A stretch of DNA of 64,000 nt, from the NCBI GenBank assembly GCA_947648495.1, contig CANSOA010000002.1:102250-166249 (forward strand). The letters run 5' to 3'. Positions 1 through 9,041 of this stretch are shown here, in pieces. Made by a program: the position numbers and the translations under genes. The notes under the pieces are model-generated. The model searched no databases, was not told where the DNA came from, and saw only the letters and a list, made by a program, of their open reading frames with translations. This stretch comes from an uncultured Clostridium sp. Lineage in GTDB: Bacteria; Bacillota; Clostridia; TANB77; CAG-508. The stretch's first letter is position 1. Each line of letters opens with the position of its first letter.

Positions 1-379
1 AAAAAATCATTTCGAGATGATAATTTTTCTGCGGATTATTTACCGAGCCTGCCCCCAAAAACGCACCTTTTACAATATTTTTTCGTACATCTCCTTTAGC
101 TTTTTTCCCCTCTTGGAGAATTTCCCATACATCTTTTTTCTGTATTTGAGCAACAAAACACTTACCCTTTCGCTCTGGCTCATAGGCGATGTCCAATTGA
201 AACAACATCTTATAAAAACGCTCAATATTAAACTCATTCTCCGTAATAAAATCAAAATTTTCTCTACTTTCAAGCATATTTCCACTCATAAAATAGCCAA
301 CAAGTTCAGCTAGCAAATTCTCTTTACAAAAATTTCCCATTTTGCTCAACTCTTTTTTTACATCTGCTGAAAACGACAT
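1..379 (-). CDS. whiA: WhiA-family DNA-binding protein (C-terminus cut by window edge)
   Basis: The first 126 codons of WhiA, a conserved Gram-positive DNA-binding protein (LAGLIDADG-like N-domain plus HTH) linked to cell division and sporulation control. The start MSFSADVKKELSK and the motif GAFLGAGSVNNPQKNYHLE (about residues 106-124) are diagnostic of the family; the HTH lies beyond the window edge. The ATG at 379 has a GGAGG about 6 nt upstream. It overlaps the last 22 nt of prmC, so the two are co-transcribed. The frame is open across the whole visible part. Identification is by recognised family motifs; only the truncation limits confidence. Confidence 0.88.
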   Translation of the reverse strand, partial: MSFSADVKKELSKMGNFCKENLLAELVGYFMSGNMLESRENFDFITENEFNIERFYKMLFQLDIAYEPERKGKCFVAQIQKKDVWEILQEGKKAKGDVRKNIVKGAFLGAGSVNNPQKNYHLEMIF

Positions 380-1215
380 ATTTCCCTCCATTTTCCAACT
401 ATAATTCGTTCATTTCCACCAAAATCTCGCTTCGCATAAACCTCTTCAAAACCTGCTTTTTCAAAAATCTCTACAACTTTTCTCCTTTGATTATAACCAA
501 TTTCAACCGCTAAAAAACCGCCATTTTTTAAATATTCTCTTGACTTTTCAGCTAAAATTCGGTAAAACACAAGCCCATCTTTTCCGCCATCTAAAGCAAG
601 AATCGGCTCATTTTTCACCTCTTCGGATAAATTTTTTATCGTTTCTGTTTCAATATATGGCGGGTTTGACACAACCACATCAAATTTCCCCTCTATATTT
701 TCAAACAAATTCGATACTCTAAATTCCAAATTTGACTCATGTTTTAACGCATTTTTCTTCGCTACTTCTATCGCATTTTTACTAATATCACTTGCCATTA
801 TCTGAGCTTCTATATTCTTGTCAAGTGCAATTGCAATGGCACCACTTCCTGTACAAATATCTAAAATTCTAGGCTTTTGGCTCCTACTTCGACTAATTTT
901 AATCACTTCTTCAACCAAAATTTCTGTATCTGGCTGTGGAATTAAGACATTTTCATCCACATAAAAATCCAGCCCATAAAAACTCTGATGATTTGTAATA
1001 TATTGAACTGGTTTACCTTGTATCACTTTTTCAATATTTTCATAATATTTTTTCACATTTGTTTTCTGCATTTCTTGCCCATAATTAACAAGTAATTCTT
1101 CGTGTGATACTCCCAATTCATATTCTAGTAGTATTTGTGCTTTTAAAAATGCATCTTCTATTTCATACATATTTAATTTGAGTATTCCCTCTTTTAATAC
1201 TTCTCTTACTTTCAT
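358..1215 (-). CDS. prmC: Peptide chain release factor N5-glutamine methyltransferase
   Basis: PrmC methylates the glutamine of the GGQ motif in release factors RF1/RF2, using SAM. The 285-residue product has the family's usual length, with an N-terminal helical domain, the SAM-binding loop DICTGSGAIA (119-128) and the catalytic NPPY motif (184-187). I choose the ATG at 1215 (MKVREVLKEG), which matches the usual start; an in-frame ATG ten codons upstream lies in promoter-like sequence. It precedes and overlaps whiA. No in-frame CGG codon was found. Confidence 0.93.
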   Translation of the reverse strand: MKVREVLKEGILKLNMYEIEDAFLKAQILLEYELGVSHEELLVNYGQEMQKTNVKKYYENIEKVIQGKPVQYITNHQSFYGLDFYVDENVLIPQPDTEILVEEVIKISRSRSQKPRILDICTGSGAIAIALDKNIEAQIMASDISKNAIEVAKKNALKHESNLEFRVSNLFENIEGKFDVVVSNPPYIETETIKNLSEEVKNEPILALDGGKDGLVFYRILAEKSREYLKNGGFLAVEIGYNQRRKVVEIFEKAGFEEVYAKRDFGGNERIIVGKWREICRFQQM

Positions 1216-1272
1216 GGTTTTATTGTAACATATTTTTCTGTACAATAAAAGGATAAATTATTATTTTTAAGC

Positions 1273-1485
1273 AAAAAAATCCCCCACGTCTAAGCCGTAA
1301 GTTGCTAAATTTTTATGGACCTGTACTCACACAGGTGGGTGTTTTCCTAAATATTACTGGGTTTCTTGGAGGATTAATCGTCCAAGCATACACGCCATAT
1401 TCAGAGGCAAACTCCCTTATCCAAAACTTGTAGGTTCTAAAAATTCAGTCTACACGCACTACGCAGGGATTATTATTTACTTTGT
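1273..1485 (-). ncRNA. ssrS: 6S RNA
   Basis: A non-coding stretch transcribed on the minus strand from a strong sigma-A promoter. The 5' end CCCTGCGT and the 3' segment ACGTGGGGG can pair as a closing stem with one bulged G. The 3' part carries the block ACTTACGGCTTAGACG, resembling Gram-positive 6S RNAs, and the RNA ends in a T-run. Length about 200 nt fits 6S RNA, which binds the sigma-A holoenzyme as a promoter mimic. The assignment rests on recognised sequence blocks and the end-pairing; no covariance model could be run. Confidence 0.8.
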
Positions 1486-1491
1486 AATTTT

Positions 1492-1520
1492 ATTATAGCA
1501 TATTTTTTCTACTTTTTCAA
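1492..1520 (-). promoter_or_regulatory. Sigma-A promoter of 6S RNA
   Basis: TTGAAA, 17-nt spacer, TATAAT, with TG one base before the -10 (extended -10). Transcription would begin near 1485. Between this promoter and the radical-SAM gene end (1521-1631) I see nothing further. Confidence 0.85.
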
Positions 1521-1631
1521 CTTGATTTTTTTCGATTAGAAGACTTTAACGACATTTTAAATCATTTTTATTTGCTTTTTATCCTTTTTCCTAACTTTTT
1601 TATATCATTTCAATGGTTGACATTTTTAATA

Positions 1632-2529
1632 TTATGTGTACCAACAGGGAACATATTTCTTCTCATTTTCCTCTAAATCTTGCACATAACCATTTTGTAT
1701 TCCCAATTTTTCAATATAATCCTGAATTTCTTGGTATTCTTCCTCTGTCAATTTTCGATGAATATCTTCCCTTTCCAAAGCTTTATACTCTGGGAAATAT
1801 TGTGCCATAATACTTATGTAAATTTCGTGTGACATATTTTTATAAAGCCATTTTAGCACTTGTTTTGTATTTTGTAAATGATTAGGCAAAACCAGATGAC
1901 GAACAATCAAACCTTTTCGAATTATACCATTTTTATTAAATTGGGGATTTCCAACTTGCCTATACATCTCTTTTATGGCTGTTATAGCTGTTTCGAAATA
2001 AGAATTAATACCAGATAAATCTTTTGCCAAATGATTATAATAATATTTCAAATCTGGCAAATATACATCCACAAAGCCTTCTAACATTTGAAGCGTTTCT
2101 GGTTTCTCATAGGCACTTGAGTTATAAACAACAGGAATTTGCAAACCATTTTGCTTCGCTAGTTTCAAACTTTCTACGATTTGCGGAACAAAAATAGAAC
2201 CTGTTACTAAATTAATATTGTGAGCATTTTTTTCCTGCAAATTCAGGAATTCGTCTGCTAATTGTTGAATTGTGAAAACTTTACCTTGTCCTAATTGACT
2301 AATTTCATAATTTTGACAAAACTGACAATTCATATTGCAACCCGTAAAAAATACTGCTCCAGAGCCATTTTGTCCACTAATACAAGGTTCCTCAAAATGA
2401 TATAAATCTGCCGAAGCTATTTTTATTTGTGCATCAGCTCTACATCTTCCGTAATTGACCTTTCAATCGATTCACTTTACATTCATGCGGGCATAAAGTA
2501 CATTTTTTTAAAGTTTCTTTTTCTATCAT
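1632..2529 (-). CDS. PflX-like radical SAM protein, two frames joined by +1 shift at CGG
   Basis: A radical SAM enzyme resembling the pyruvate formate-lyase-activase-like PflX group; its substrate is unknown. Frame 1 starts at the ATG at 2529 (MIEKETLKKCTLCPHECKVN, typical N-terminal Cys cluster) and stops three codons after a CGG at 2449-2451. The second frame, from GGA at 2450, runs to 1632 and carries the cluster motif CNMNCQFC (CxxxCxxC) and the conserved tail. Skipping the C of CGG gives KGQL-GRCRAD and one continuous 298-residue protein of normal family length. The second-frame ATG at 2333 sits inside the Fe-S motif with no ribosome binding site, so it is not a separate gene. Alternative: a pseudogene or sequence error. 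Confidence 0.8.
2449..2451 (-). other. Putative +1 recoding site (CGG to GGA)
   Basis: Context TTA CGG AAG ATG TAG in frame 0. Reading TTA, skipping C, then GGA AGA TGT restores the radical-SAM frame. AAAGG lies a few bases upstream, but the other sites do not share it. Confidence 0.65.
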
Positions 2530-2581
2530 TTGACTTTTCGCAAACCTTTCCAATTATAAAAAACAGTTCGTAATCATTTTT

Positions 2582-2917
2582 TCAATTTAGAACATCCTTT
2601 ATCGATTCCCCAATAATTTTATTGACATCTGCAATCATAACATTAAAACGTACTTCTTTGTCGAAATAATCTTTGACTTTTGGATTTTGTACCAAAATCT
2701 TATATAATTCTTGTAACTTTGCCATTTTTTCTTCACTTTGCTTTTCGCCTTGCATAGCTAAAAGCTGTTCTTCATAACGAATTTTCTCAAACTCTTCCAC
2801 TTGGTCTTTTAATTTCAAATCTATAAATAATTCTTGTTTAACTTGTTTATACTCTGTGTATTCTTTTGAATTTTTGATGGCTTTTGCTAGGTTGTTGGCA
2901 TTATCGTATACTTCCAT
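2582..2917 (-). CDS. YlbF/YmcA family regulator
   Basis: A 111-residue, all-helical, charged protein of the YlbF family (DUF964). In Bacillus, YlbF, YmcA and YaaT form a complex that influences RNase Y and sporulation or competence. The whole chain reads as two long helices (YDNANNLAKAIKNSKEY, then the KVKDYFDKEVRFN region). The start is placed at the third in-frame residue M4 (2917), since GAAAGGA is 9 nt before it but abuts the earlier ATG. It lies downstream of the glycogen-type genes with a 60-nt gap. Confidence 0.82.
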   Translation of the reverse strand: MEVYDNANNLAKAIKNSKEYTEYKQVKQELFIDLKLKDQVEEFEKIRYEEQLLAMQGEKQSEEKMAKLQELYKILVQNPKVKDYFDKEVRFNVMIADVNKIIGESIKDVLN

Positions 2918-2983
2918 TTTTAGCATTCCTTTCTTTTTTGTATTCTTTATGGGTTATGCAGGCGATTGAGAATCCCTACTACA

Positions 2984-4573
2984 TTAATAATAAATCATAT
3001 AATCAATTTCTGGGAAAATGTCGTCTTTGTTAAATATATCTAACAAATATTGCGGATCGATTTTGTCGTTTTTGATTTGATAATATAATTTGGTAAATCG
3101 TCCAATATGCTCTTTGATTGCTTTGTGTGCATATTCTACCATCGTTCCATTTGTAATAATAAATAGCCAATCACTACTTTGTGCCAAAAGTAATTCTCGC
3201 GCACATTGATTTAAGGCTTGCCTACGAAGCGTGTTTCCTTCATTCGGATATAAGTAAGCAAGTTCGCACATACGATCTCCTGCTTTGTGCAAATGACGAT
3301 GCACATAGTCATTTGTTTGGTTTAACCAAACTTCACTATAACCATTTGCCCCCCAACTTGAACGACACGGCGTAGAAACTTGAATATTGGGATGTCTATC
3401 AATATAATCACTTGGCGTAATTAATTCAAAATTACAATCATCATAATAAATTTTTTTAAATAAAATGTATAACCAATATGGTCCTTCATACCACCAATGG
3501 CCATAAAGTTCTGCATCATAAGGGCATGTAATAATCGGTGGTACTTGCATGGTATTTGCCAAATTCTCAATTTGTTTGGTTCTACAATCCATAAAATGTC
3601 CTGCTTGTTTTTCTGCCGAATCTTTGGCCCACTGTACATCATAATAATCCTTTTGCTCCGTCTTTCCCGTAATTCTGTAATATTTGATACCAGTATTCAC
3701 ACGCACGCCATTGCTTGCAATATATGGTTTGATATATTCATAATCTGCCTCATATCCAATATCTCGATAAAATTCTCGATAATTGAAATCACCCGGATAG
3801 CCTGAAATCGAACTCCAAACTTGTCTGGAAGATTCTAAATCACGGGCAAAAGAGACAATATTTTCTGGAGAAACAATTGGTGCATAGGTTCCATAAATTG
3901 GTGTCGGATTAGCATATAAAACACCATGTGTTTCCGTAATGATAAATTCAATGCCAAATTCTCTTAAATATTTGTCCGCTTCTGGCACATAACCACATTC
4001 AGGAAGCCAAATTCCACGTGGTTTTCTGCCAAAAAATTTCTCATAAGTTTGCACACCAACTCCAATTTGTGCACGAACTGTTTTTTCATTGACATATAAA
4101 ATCGGAAAATAGCCATGTGTCGCACCACAAGTAATGATTTCCAGAAATCCAGCGTCTTGAAAATGTTTGAAACCTTGTATGATGTTACATTGGTAAATGT
4201 CCTTAAAAACATGTAAATCATTAGTGTATCGGTCTAAATAATAATGAGACAAACGATTCAATCGCCCATCGTATTTGGTTCTAACTACTTCTTTTTCGCA
4301 AAGTTCAATGTGTTTATTTAAATATTTGATATAACGATTTTGCAATAATTTATTGTCTAACATATTTAATAACGGAGGCGTCATAGTCATTGTTAGTCTA
4401 AATTTTACGCCTTCGTCTTCTAATTTTTTAAAATTTAATAATAATGGTAGATATGTTTCTGAAATTGCTTCAAACAGCCATTCTTCCTCTAAATAATCCT
4501 CACTTTCTGGATGATGAATATACGGCAAATGGGCATGAAGCACAAAACTCACATAACCTTTTATGTTTTTCAT
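2984..4573 (-). CDS. GH57 1,4-alpha-glucan branching enzyme (DUF1957)
   Basis: A glycoside hydrolase family 57 branching enzyme, making alpha-1,6 branches in glycogen-like glucan. It has the N-terminal GH57 barrel start (FVLHAHLPY, residues 10-18), the nucleophile motif WLPECGY with Glu192, the acid/base motif PYDAELYGHWW with Asp353, and a C-terminal DUF1957 domain. The length of 529 matches characterised homologues. It follows the DUF4912 gene by 9 nt and faces a divergent GT4 glycosyltransferase, a known Clostridia gene set for glucan synthesis. No signal peptide, so it is cytoplasmic. No in-frame CGG. Confidence 0.92.
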   Translation of the reverse strand: MKNIKGYVSFVLHAHLPYIHHPESEDYLEEEWLFEAISETYLPLLLNFKKLEDEGVKFRLTMTMTPPLLNMLDNKLLQNRYIKYLNKHIELCEKEVVRTKYDGRLNRLSHYYLDRYTNDLHVFKDIYQCNIIQGFKHFQDAGFLEIITCGATHGYFPILYVNEKTVRAQIGVGVQTYEKFFGRKPRGIWLPECGYVPEADKYLREFGIEFIITETHGVLYANPTPIYGTYAPIVSPENIVSFARDLESSRQVWSSISGYPGDFNYREFYRDIGYEADYEYIKPYIASNGVRVNTGIKYYRITGKTEQKDYYDVQWAKDSAEKQAGHFMDCRTKQIENLANTMQVPPIITCPYDAELYGHWWYEGPYWLYILFKKIYYDDCNFELITPSDYIDRHPNIQVSTPCRSSWGANGYSEVWLNQTNDYVHRHLHKAGDRMCELAYLYPNEGNTLRRQALNQCARELLLAQSSDWLFIITNGTMVEYAHKAIKEHIGRFTKLYYQIKNDKIDPQYLLDIFNKDDIFPEIDYMIYY

Positions 4574-4582
4574 AAAATCTCC

Positions 4583-5494
4583 TTATTTAGCAATACTGCT
4601 ACTGGTTCCCAAATTAGACGATGGATTTCTCATATCAAATTTTGCGTTTTCATCCAATGGGATTTCATTGTCATATAATTTTTTGTATAGTTCTTTTAAC
4701 TCATTTTGGTAAATTGAAATTTCTATTCTTTTTACTTCTTGGGCATGCGTTTTCACATTTCGATACGTAACATATGGCTTGAATTCTTCGAATAAAACAT
4801 GGTCATTTGGGACTTCTAACTTATTTGACATAGCTATGAATAAATAATCATTTTTTAATGCAAAATTGGTTTGCTCCACTTCTTGCTTGATTGGTGGTTT
4901 TATATGAGATTTGAATTTTCTACCTAATTGAATCGTATAATGATCTCTCGGATCTGATATGTCTAAATACCAACTATTGGCAAAATCATTAATCGCAATT
5001 TCTGAAGTGTAATTTTTGTCTTCATTATGAACTAATAAAACTGGATAAGTATCATAAAAAAAGTTTTCTCCAAAGGCATTTAAATAGGTTTGTCTATCCT
5101 CATCAGAAACATCCCAATAAACAAATAATCGTTTCGGTGTCTGAGCTAGAATTTTGACAACAGTTTCATTATAACGAAATGGCAAATCGTAATATTCTAA
5201 TAGATATTTTGGTGCTTTTTTTTCTTTTTTTTCTAAATTTTTTTTGTCTTCATCTTTTTTTCTTTTTTCTTCTTCTAAATCACGCCTTACTTTTTCTTGC
5301 ATTTCTATAATTTTTGAAATGAAATTTTTGATATTATCAATTACCTTATTTTGTACACTTTTATTTTCTACTTCGTCCTTTTTCTTTTCTTCTATCTTGC
5401 TTTTTAATTTTGTTTTTTTGTTTTTAGACTCCAGTTTTTCCTGCTCTTTTATCTTCTTTTCTTCTGATTTTGCTTCTTTGGTATTTTTAGGCAT
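4583..5494 (-). CDS. DUF4912 domain protein with charged N-terminal coil
   Basis: A 303-residue protein. Residues 1-95 are almost entirely Lys/Glu, a likely coiled coil or disordered arm. From about residue 97 (LLEYYDLPFRYNETVVKILAQ) comes a DUF4912 domain, including the typical LFVYWDVS motif. DUF4912 proteins often sit between a GH57 branching enzyme and a GT4 synthase, as here, and a role in glucan binding or synthesis is inferred only. The start has AAAGGAGG upstream. The product is cytoplasmic with no membrane segment. Confidence 0.85.
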   Translation of the reverse strand: MPKNTKEAKSEEKKIKEQEKLESKNKKTKLKSKIEEKKKDEVENKSVQNKVIDNIKNFISKIIEMQEKVRRDLEEEKRKKDEDKKNLEKKEKKAPKYLLEYYDLPFRYNETVVKILAQTPKRLFVYWDVSDEDRQTYLNAFGENFFYDTYPVLLVHNEDKNYTSEIAINDFANSWYLDISDPRDHYTIQLGRKFKSHIKPPIKQEVEQTNFALKNDYLFIAMSNKLEVPNDHVLFEEFKPYVTYRNVKTHAQEVKRIEISIYQNELKELYKKLYDNEIPLDENAKFDMRNPSSNLGTSSSIAK

Positions 5495-5531
5495 TCTTTT
5501 CCTCCTTTGTGCTTTTTAAACAATATTATAT

Positions 5532-5560
5532 ATTGTATCTAAAATCAAAAAAAAAATCAA
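5532..5560 (-). promoter_or_regulatory. Promoter for DUF4912-GH57-ylbF genes
   Basis: TTGATT, 17-nt spacer, TACAAT on the minus strand, about 35 nt upstream of the DUF4912 start. The 5495-5760 gap holds this and the divergent promoters below and is otherwise A/T-rich with no gene. Confidence 0.6.
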
Positions 5561-5650
5561 TATAAAATCAGAACTTTTTGAAAAAAATATAGAATTATTT
5601 ACAATTCCAAAACTTTTTGTATTTTTTTGCACTTTTTTGTAAAAAAATGT

Positions 5651-5727
5651 TTACAAAATAAAGGTTTTTTTGTACAATTATAATAGAGTAAAAAAACTTG
5701 ACAAAATACGAAAGTAATTTTATACAA
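5651..5727 (+). promoter_or_regulatory. Tandem promoters for the GT4 gene
   Basis: Upstream: TTTACA (5651), 17 nt, TACAAT (5674). Downstream: TTGACA (5699), 17 nt, TATACA (5722). Both point towards the glycosyltransferase at 5761. Confidence 0.6.
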
Positions 5728-5760
5728 TTTACGAATGAAATTTGAAAGGAATGTGAAAAT

Positions 5761-7050
5761 ATGAAAATTTTAATGCTATCATGGGAATATCCTCCAAGAG
5801 TTGTCGGAGGGATTGCAAGAGTTGTGCATGATTTGTCGCATCGATTATATCAAGATGGTCATGAAGTGACTGTTGTAACCTATCGTGATGGCAATGTACC
5901 TTATTTTGAAGACGACAAAGGCGTAAATGTTCACCGTGTTGATAATTTTATGATTAGTTCTAATAACTTTATTGATTGGATTATGCAACTGAATTTTAAT
6001 CTAATAGCCAAAGTTGGTGAATTAATTGGCAACGGTGAAAAATTTGATGTAATTCATGCACATGATTGGCTAACAGCCTACGCTGGAAAAACGCTCAAAA
6101 CAGCCTATAACATTCCTTTAATTTCTACCATTCATGCAACAGAAGCTGGTCGAAACAGTGGTATCAATGGAGAAACCCAAAAATACATCAATGACACAGA
6201 ATGGATGCTTACCTACGAATCTTCTGAAGTCATTGTCAATAGTAATTATATGAAAAATGAATTACAACGATTATTTGGTTTGCCTTATGAAAAAATTAAT
6301 GTTGTTCCCAATGGAGTCAATATTAATTTGTTTAATGAAGTTGAAAGAGATTATGATTTCAGGCGCCAATACGCTATGGATAACGAAAAAATTATTCTTT
6401 TTATGGGACGTTTAGTTTACGAAAAAGGAATTCAAAATTTGATAGCCGCCATGCCTAAAATTCTAGCAAATTATCATGACAGTAAACTTATCATTTGTGG
6501 TAAAGGTGGAATGATTGATGAATTAAGAAATCAGGCTAATTCTTTAGGTTTGGGAAACAAAGTCTATTTTGCAGGCTATATGAATTCAAAAAATGTTCAA
6601 AAAATGTATAAATGTGCAGATGTTTCCGTTTTCCCAAGCACCTATGAACCTTTTGGAATTGTTGCTTTAGAAGCAATGCTTTCTGGTACACCTGTCGTTG
6701 TTTCCGATATTGGTGGCTTAAATGAAATTGTGGATCATGGCATTAATGGTATGAAAAGTTATGCTGGAAATCCAAATTCCCTTGCCGATTCTATTTTGAC
6801 GCTTCTATTTGACCAAAAATTATGTAATAATGTAGTCAAAAATGCAATTGCAAAAGTAAAAAAAGATTATAATTGGCAAAAAATTGCTCAAGATACGCAT
6901 TTTACTTATCAAAAAGCAATTTGTGAAACTATGGCAGAGCGTCAAGCACGACAAATCGAACAAGAAAAAGCACAAAAACAACTAAAAAAAGCAAACGAAC
7001 TTTCCAACCTTCTTCCTTTCAAAAAAGGACGTCAAGCGTTTGCACAATAA
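5761..7050 (+). CDS. GT4 family glycosyltransferase (glycogen synthase-like)
   Basis: A retaining GT-B glycosyltransferase of family 4, 429 residues. The N-terminus MKILMLSWEYPPRVVGG has the donor/acceptor loop GGIA (16-19). The C-domain has FMGRLVYEKG and the E-x7-E motif EPFGIVALE (296-304). Relatives beside GH57 branching enzymes are ADP- or UDP-glucose glucan synthases; substrate here is inferred from the neighbours. The last 40 residues are a Gln/Lys-rich helix. RBS AAGGAATGTG precedes the ATG. A strong hairpin terminator begins at its stop codon. Confidence 0.88.
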   Translation: MKILMLSWEYPPRVVGGIARVVHDLSHRLYQDGHEVTVVTYRDGNVPYFEDDKGVNVHRVDNFMISSNNFIDWIMQLNFNLIAKVGELIGNGEKFDVIHAHDWLTAYAGKTLKTAYNIPLISTIHATEAGRNSGINGETQKYINDTEWMLTYESSEVIVNSNYMKNELQRLFGLPYEKINVVPNGVNINLFNEVERDYDFRRQYAMDNEKIILFMGRLVYEKGIQNLIAAMPKILANYHDSKLIICGKGGMIDELRNQANSLGLGNKVYFAGYMNSKNVQKMYKCADVSVFPSTYEPFGIVALEAMLSGTPVVVSDIGGLNEIVDHGINGMKSYAGNPNSLADSILTLLFDQKLCNNVVKNAIAKVKKDYNWQKIAQDTHFTYQKAICETMAERQARQIEQEKAQKQLKKANELSNLLPFKKGRQAFAQ

Positions 7051-7087
7051 CTCAAACAAGAGCGTTCAAACGCTCTTGTTTGAGTTA
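7048..7087 (+). terminator. Rho-independent terminator after GT4
   Basis: A perfect 17-bp stem (arms 7048-7064 and 7071-7087) with a 6-nt loop TTCAAA, followed by TTTTAG. The first arm includes the GT4 stop codon. Confidence 0.9.
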
Positions 7088-7156
7088 TTTTAGAAAATAT
7101 CTCCTTTACACTATGTCAAATTTGTGAATACCATCAGTTTACAAATACCTGCCACT

Positions 7157-7185
7157 TGACATTTATGTTAATTTATGGTATAATT
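7157..7185 (+). promoter_or_regulatory. Sigma-A promoter for small membrane protein
   Basis: Perfect consensus TTGACA, 17 nt, TATAAT, 35 nt upstream of the next start codon. Confidence 0.88.
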
Positions 7186-7220
7186 ATAATATAAAAAATT
7201 ATATTTAGGAGGAATCTAAA

Positions 7221-7595
7221 ATGAGAAAGATATTAATGAAACTTGAAACACGGTATTTAAAGAGGGCTTTAATCATATCTTTGCTGTTAGATATGCTTTG
7301 TGTTAAATATCTTAGCAATTTAACCGTTACAGTTAATTGGTTGAGTCCTGTGTTTGGAATTGTTGACTTAACTCTAGCTAGTATTTTATTTTTTAGAATA
7401 ACAAATGAGACTCCAGCCTACATTCCAAAAGAATTTTTTATTAAAAAATCATTTCTATGTTTTAACATTCTCCACACTTTCAACATAGAAATTGATCTTA
7501 ACTATCTGGAAAATTTGATAAGAAATTTGACTTTATTGTTATTAAGTTCTATTGGTTTAATAAGTATTCTTTCTTTAATTTGTGATTTTTTGTAA
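7221..7595 (+). CDS. Small membrane protein of unknown function
   Basis: A 124-residue protein I do not recognise, with three to four hydrophobic segments (about 16-33, 40-58, 74-90 and 102-122). AGGAGG precedes the ATG, and it has its own consensus promoter and terminator, so it is a single-gene unit. Codon 11 is CGG and codon 15 is AGG, codons avoided in core genes here. A +1 shift at that CGG would hit a stop two codons on, so for a product CGG must be read as arginine. With the AbrB and unknown genes nearby this suggests recent acquisition. Confidence 0.65.
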   Translation: MRKILMKLETRYLKRALIISLLLDMLCVKYLSNLTVTVNWLSPVFGIVDLTLASILFFRITNETPAYIPKEFFIKKSFLCFNILHTFNIEIDLNYLENLIRNLTLLLLSSIGLISILSLICDFL

Positions 7596-7628
7596 AAATA
7601 AAGGAGACTTTGGTCTCCTTATTTTTAC
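7592..7628. terminator. Bidirectional terminator
   Basis: Stem GTAAAAATAAAGGAGAC / GTCTCCTTATTTTTAC with a TTTG loop and one bulged A. It gives U-runs both ways, serving the plus-strand membrane gene and the minus-strand rqcP. Confidence 0.85.
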
Positions 7629-7861
7629 AAAATTTTTATTAGCTCTCCTAAATCTTTCCCTACTTTTTCAGGTATAGCCAAAATCTCAAATTTTGAGACC
7701 TTATCTCCGAATTTAATCTCAATCACATCTCCTATTTTTACCTCATAACTTGGTTTTACTACTTTTCCATTGACTGAAATTCTGCCACTATCTGCCGCCT
7801 CATTAGCAACTGTTCTACGTTTTATCACACGGCTCACTTTTAAAAATTTATCTAATCTCAT
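7625..7861 (-). CDS. rqcP: RqcP-like S4-domain RNA-binding protein
   Basis: A 78-residue S4 domain protein of the RqcP (YabO/YlmH-like Hsp15) family, which binds stalled 50S-peptidyl-tRNA complexes and helps RqcH add alanine tails in ribosome quality control. The S4 core MRLDKFLKVSRVIKRRTVAN and GRISVNGKVVKPSYEVKIGD is clear. I choose the ATG at 7861, preceded by AAGGAG, over an upstream in-frame ATG without a ribosome binding site. Context is notable: if translation stalls at CGG codons in this organism, rescue factors of this kind would matter. Confidence 0.87.
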   Translation of the reverse strand: MRLDKFLKVSRVIKRRTVANEAADSGRISVNGKVVKPSYEVKIGDVIEIKFGDKVSKFEILAIPEKVGKDLGELIKIL

Positions 7862-7934
7862 TATTTTCTCCTTAAAAATGTACTTTGGTTTCATTTAATT
7901 ATAGCATGTTTTCAAAAAAAAGTAAACAAAACAA

Positions 7935-7963
7935 TTGCATTTTCCATAAAATTATGTTATTCT
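7935..7963 (+). promoter_or_regulatory. Promoter for unknown gene at 8028
   Basis: TTGCAT, 17 nt, TATTCT, with TG one base before the -10. Confidence 0.55.
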
Positions 7964-8027
7964 ATGAATATATATTTTTGAAACTTAAGTAAAAACAACA
8001 TCACAAAAATAGACAGGAGGAATAAAA

Positions 8028-8474
8028 ATGCTTTTATGTCATGATTTTATCAATGGAGAATATTATGAGGATTTTTTTACTGGCGAAACTATCTCAGTTG
8101 AAGAACACTATGAACGGGAGTCCCAAACAAAACTGCATCAAAAATATCAACATTATATACTGATTGAAAGTTGCGAAAGCATCATAAATCAAAACAAGTT
8201 TTTCTGCGATTTTTCTCGTTGGTATTATCCTTCCAATGAAAAACAACCTACAGGAACTGTTATACTATCAGAAAATGAATATATCAAAAACGAGAAAAAA
8301 ACAGCTTTCTATCGTTGCTATCAAGGAGAGCATTACAACTCTTTGAAAGTATTAAAAAACAAGCAGCTGCCACTTGAAAAAGTAGAAGAACTATATGGAT
8401 TTTTACTATGTAGAAAAAAAGGTAATGGCAAACTATATACAAAAGAACAGTTTATAGAAGAATTTTTAAGGTGA
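8028..8474 (+). CDS. Hypothetical protein, accessory stretch
   Basis: A 148-residue soluble protein I do not recognise: no signal peptide or membrane segment, rich in Tyr, Glu, Lys and Cys. GGAGG lies 6 nt before the ATG. It has its own promoter and terminator. Codon 30 is CGG (Arg in YERES). A +1 shift there would end the protein within about 15 codons, so as with its neighbours this gene depends on CGG being arginine. No function assigned. Confidence 0.6.
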   Translation: MLLCHDFINGEYYEDFFTGETISVEEHYERESQTKLHQKYQHYILIESCESIINQNKFFCDFSRWYYPSNEKQPTGTVILSENEYIKNEKKTAFYRCYQGEHYNSLKVLKNKQLPLEKVEELYGFLLCRKKGNGKLYTKEQFIEEFLR

Positions 8475-8483
8475 TTTGTTGAT

Positions 8484-8525
8484 AAAAAACAGCCAACAGT
8501 AATAATTACTATCGGCTGTTTTTTT
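8484..8525 (+). terminator. Rho-independent terminator
   Basis: Outer stem AAAAAACAGCC / GGCTGTTTTTT with an inner AGTAAT / ATTACT stem, then T-run. Confidence 0.85.
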
Positions 8526-8544
8526 ACTTTATTTAAAAAAACGC

Positions 8545-8573
8545 TTGACATTTACGAACTTTTGTTTTATTCT
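8545..8573 (+). promoter_or_regulatory. Promoter for Nudix gene
   Basis: TTGACA, 17 nt, TATTCT, directly after the preceding terminator and about 20 nt before the start codon. Confidence 0.75.
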
Positions 8574-8594
8574 TGATAAGAAAGGAGAAAAATT

Positions 8595-9026
8595 ATGGAA
8601 AGATTTAAATTAGTTGTTGCTGTTCATTTAATTTTAATTCAAAATAATCAAATATTATTGCTAAGAAGATACAATACTGGCTATGAAGACGGGAATTATA
8701 GTGTTGTAGCAGGTCATATTGATGGAAACGAAAGTGTCATTCATGCGATGAAAAGAGAAGCTTTGGAAGAAGCTGGTATCACCATTGACGAAAACGATTT
8801 GGAAATTGTTCACATCATGCACAGAAAAACACCCAATAGAGAAAGTATTGATTATTTTTTAACTTGTAAAAATTATACTGGAGAAATTCAAATTATGGAA
8901 AAAGATAAATGCGATGCACTTAAGTTCTATGATTTGGAGCATCTGCCAGAAAATGTAATACCTTATGTAAGAAAGGCAATTGAGTATTATCAAAACGGAG
9001 TTTCTTTTTCTACATATGGTTGGTAA
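8595..9026 (+). CDS. Nudix hydrolase
   Basis: A 143-residue Nudix protein. The full Nudix box G-x5-E-x7-REALEEAG (starting GHIDGNE, about residue 39) is present, so it should hydrolyse a nucleoside diphosphate linked to another moiety in a Mg-dependent way; the substrate cannot be read from sequence. AAAGGAG precedes the ATG. It is a single-gene unit within the accessory stretch but has no CGG codon, unlike its neighbours. Confidence 0.87.
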   Translation: MERFKLVVAVHLILIQNNQILLLRRYNTGYEDGNYSVVAGHIDGNESVIHAMKREALEEAGITIDENDLEIVHIMHRKTPNRESIDYFLTCKNYTGEIQIMEKDKCDALKFYDLEHLPENVIPYVRKAIEYYQNGVSFSTYGW

Positions 9027-9041
9027 CAAATTAGTTCGCTA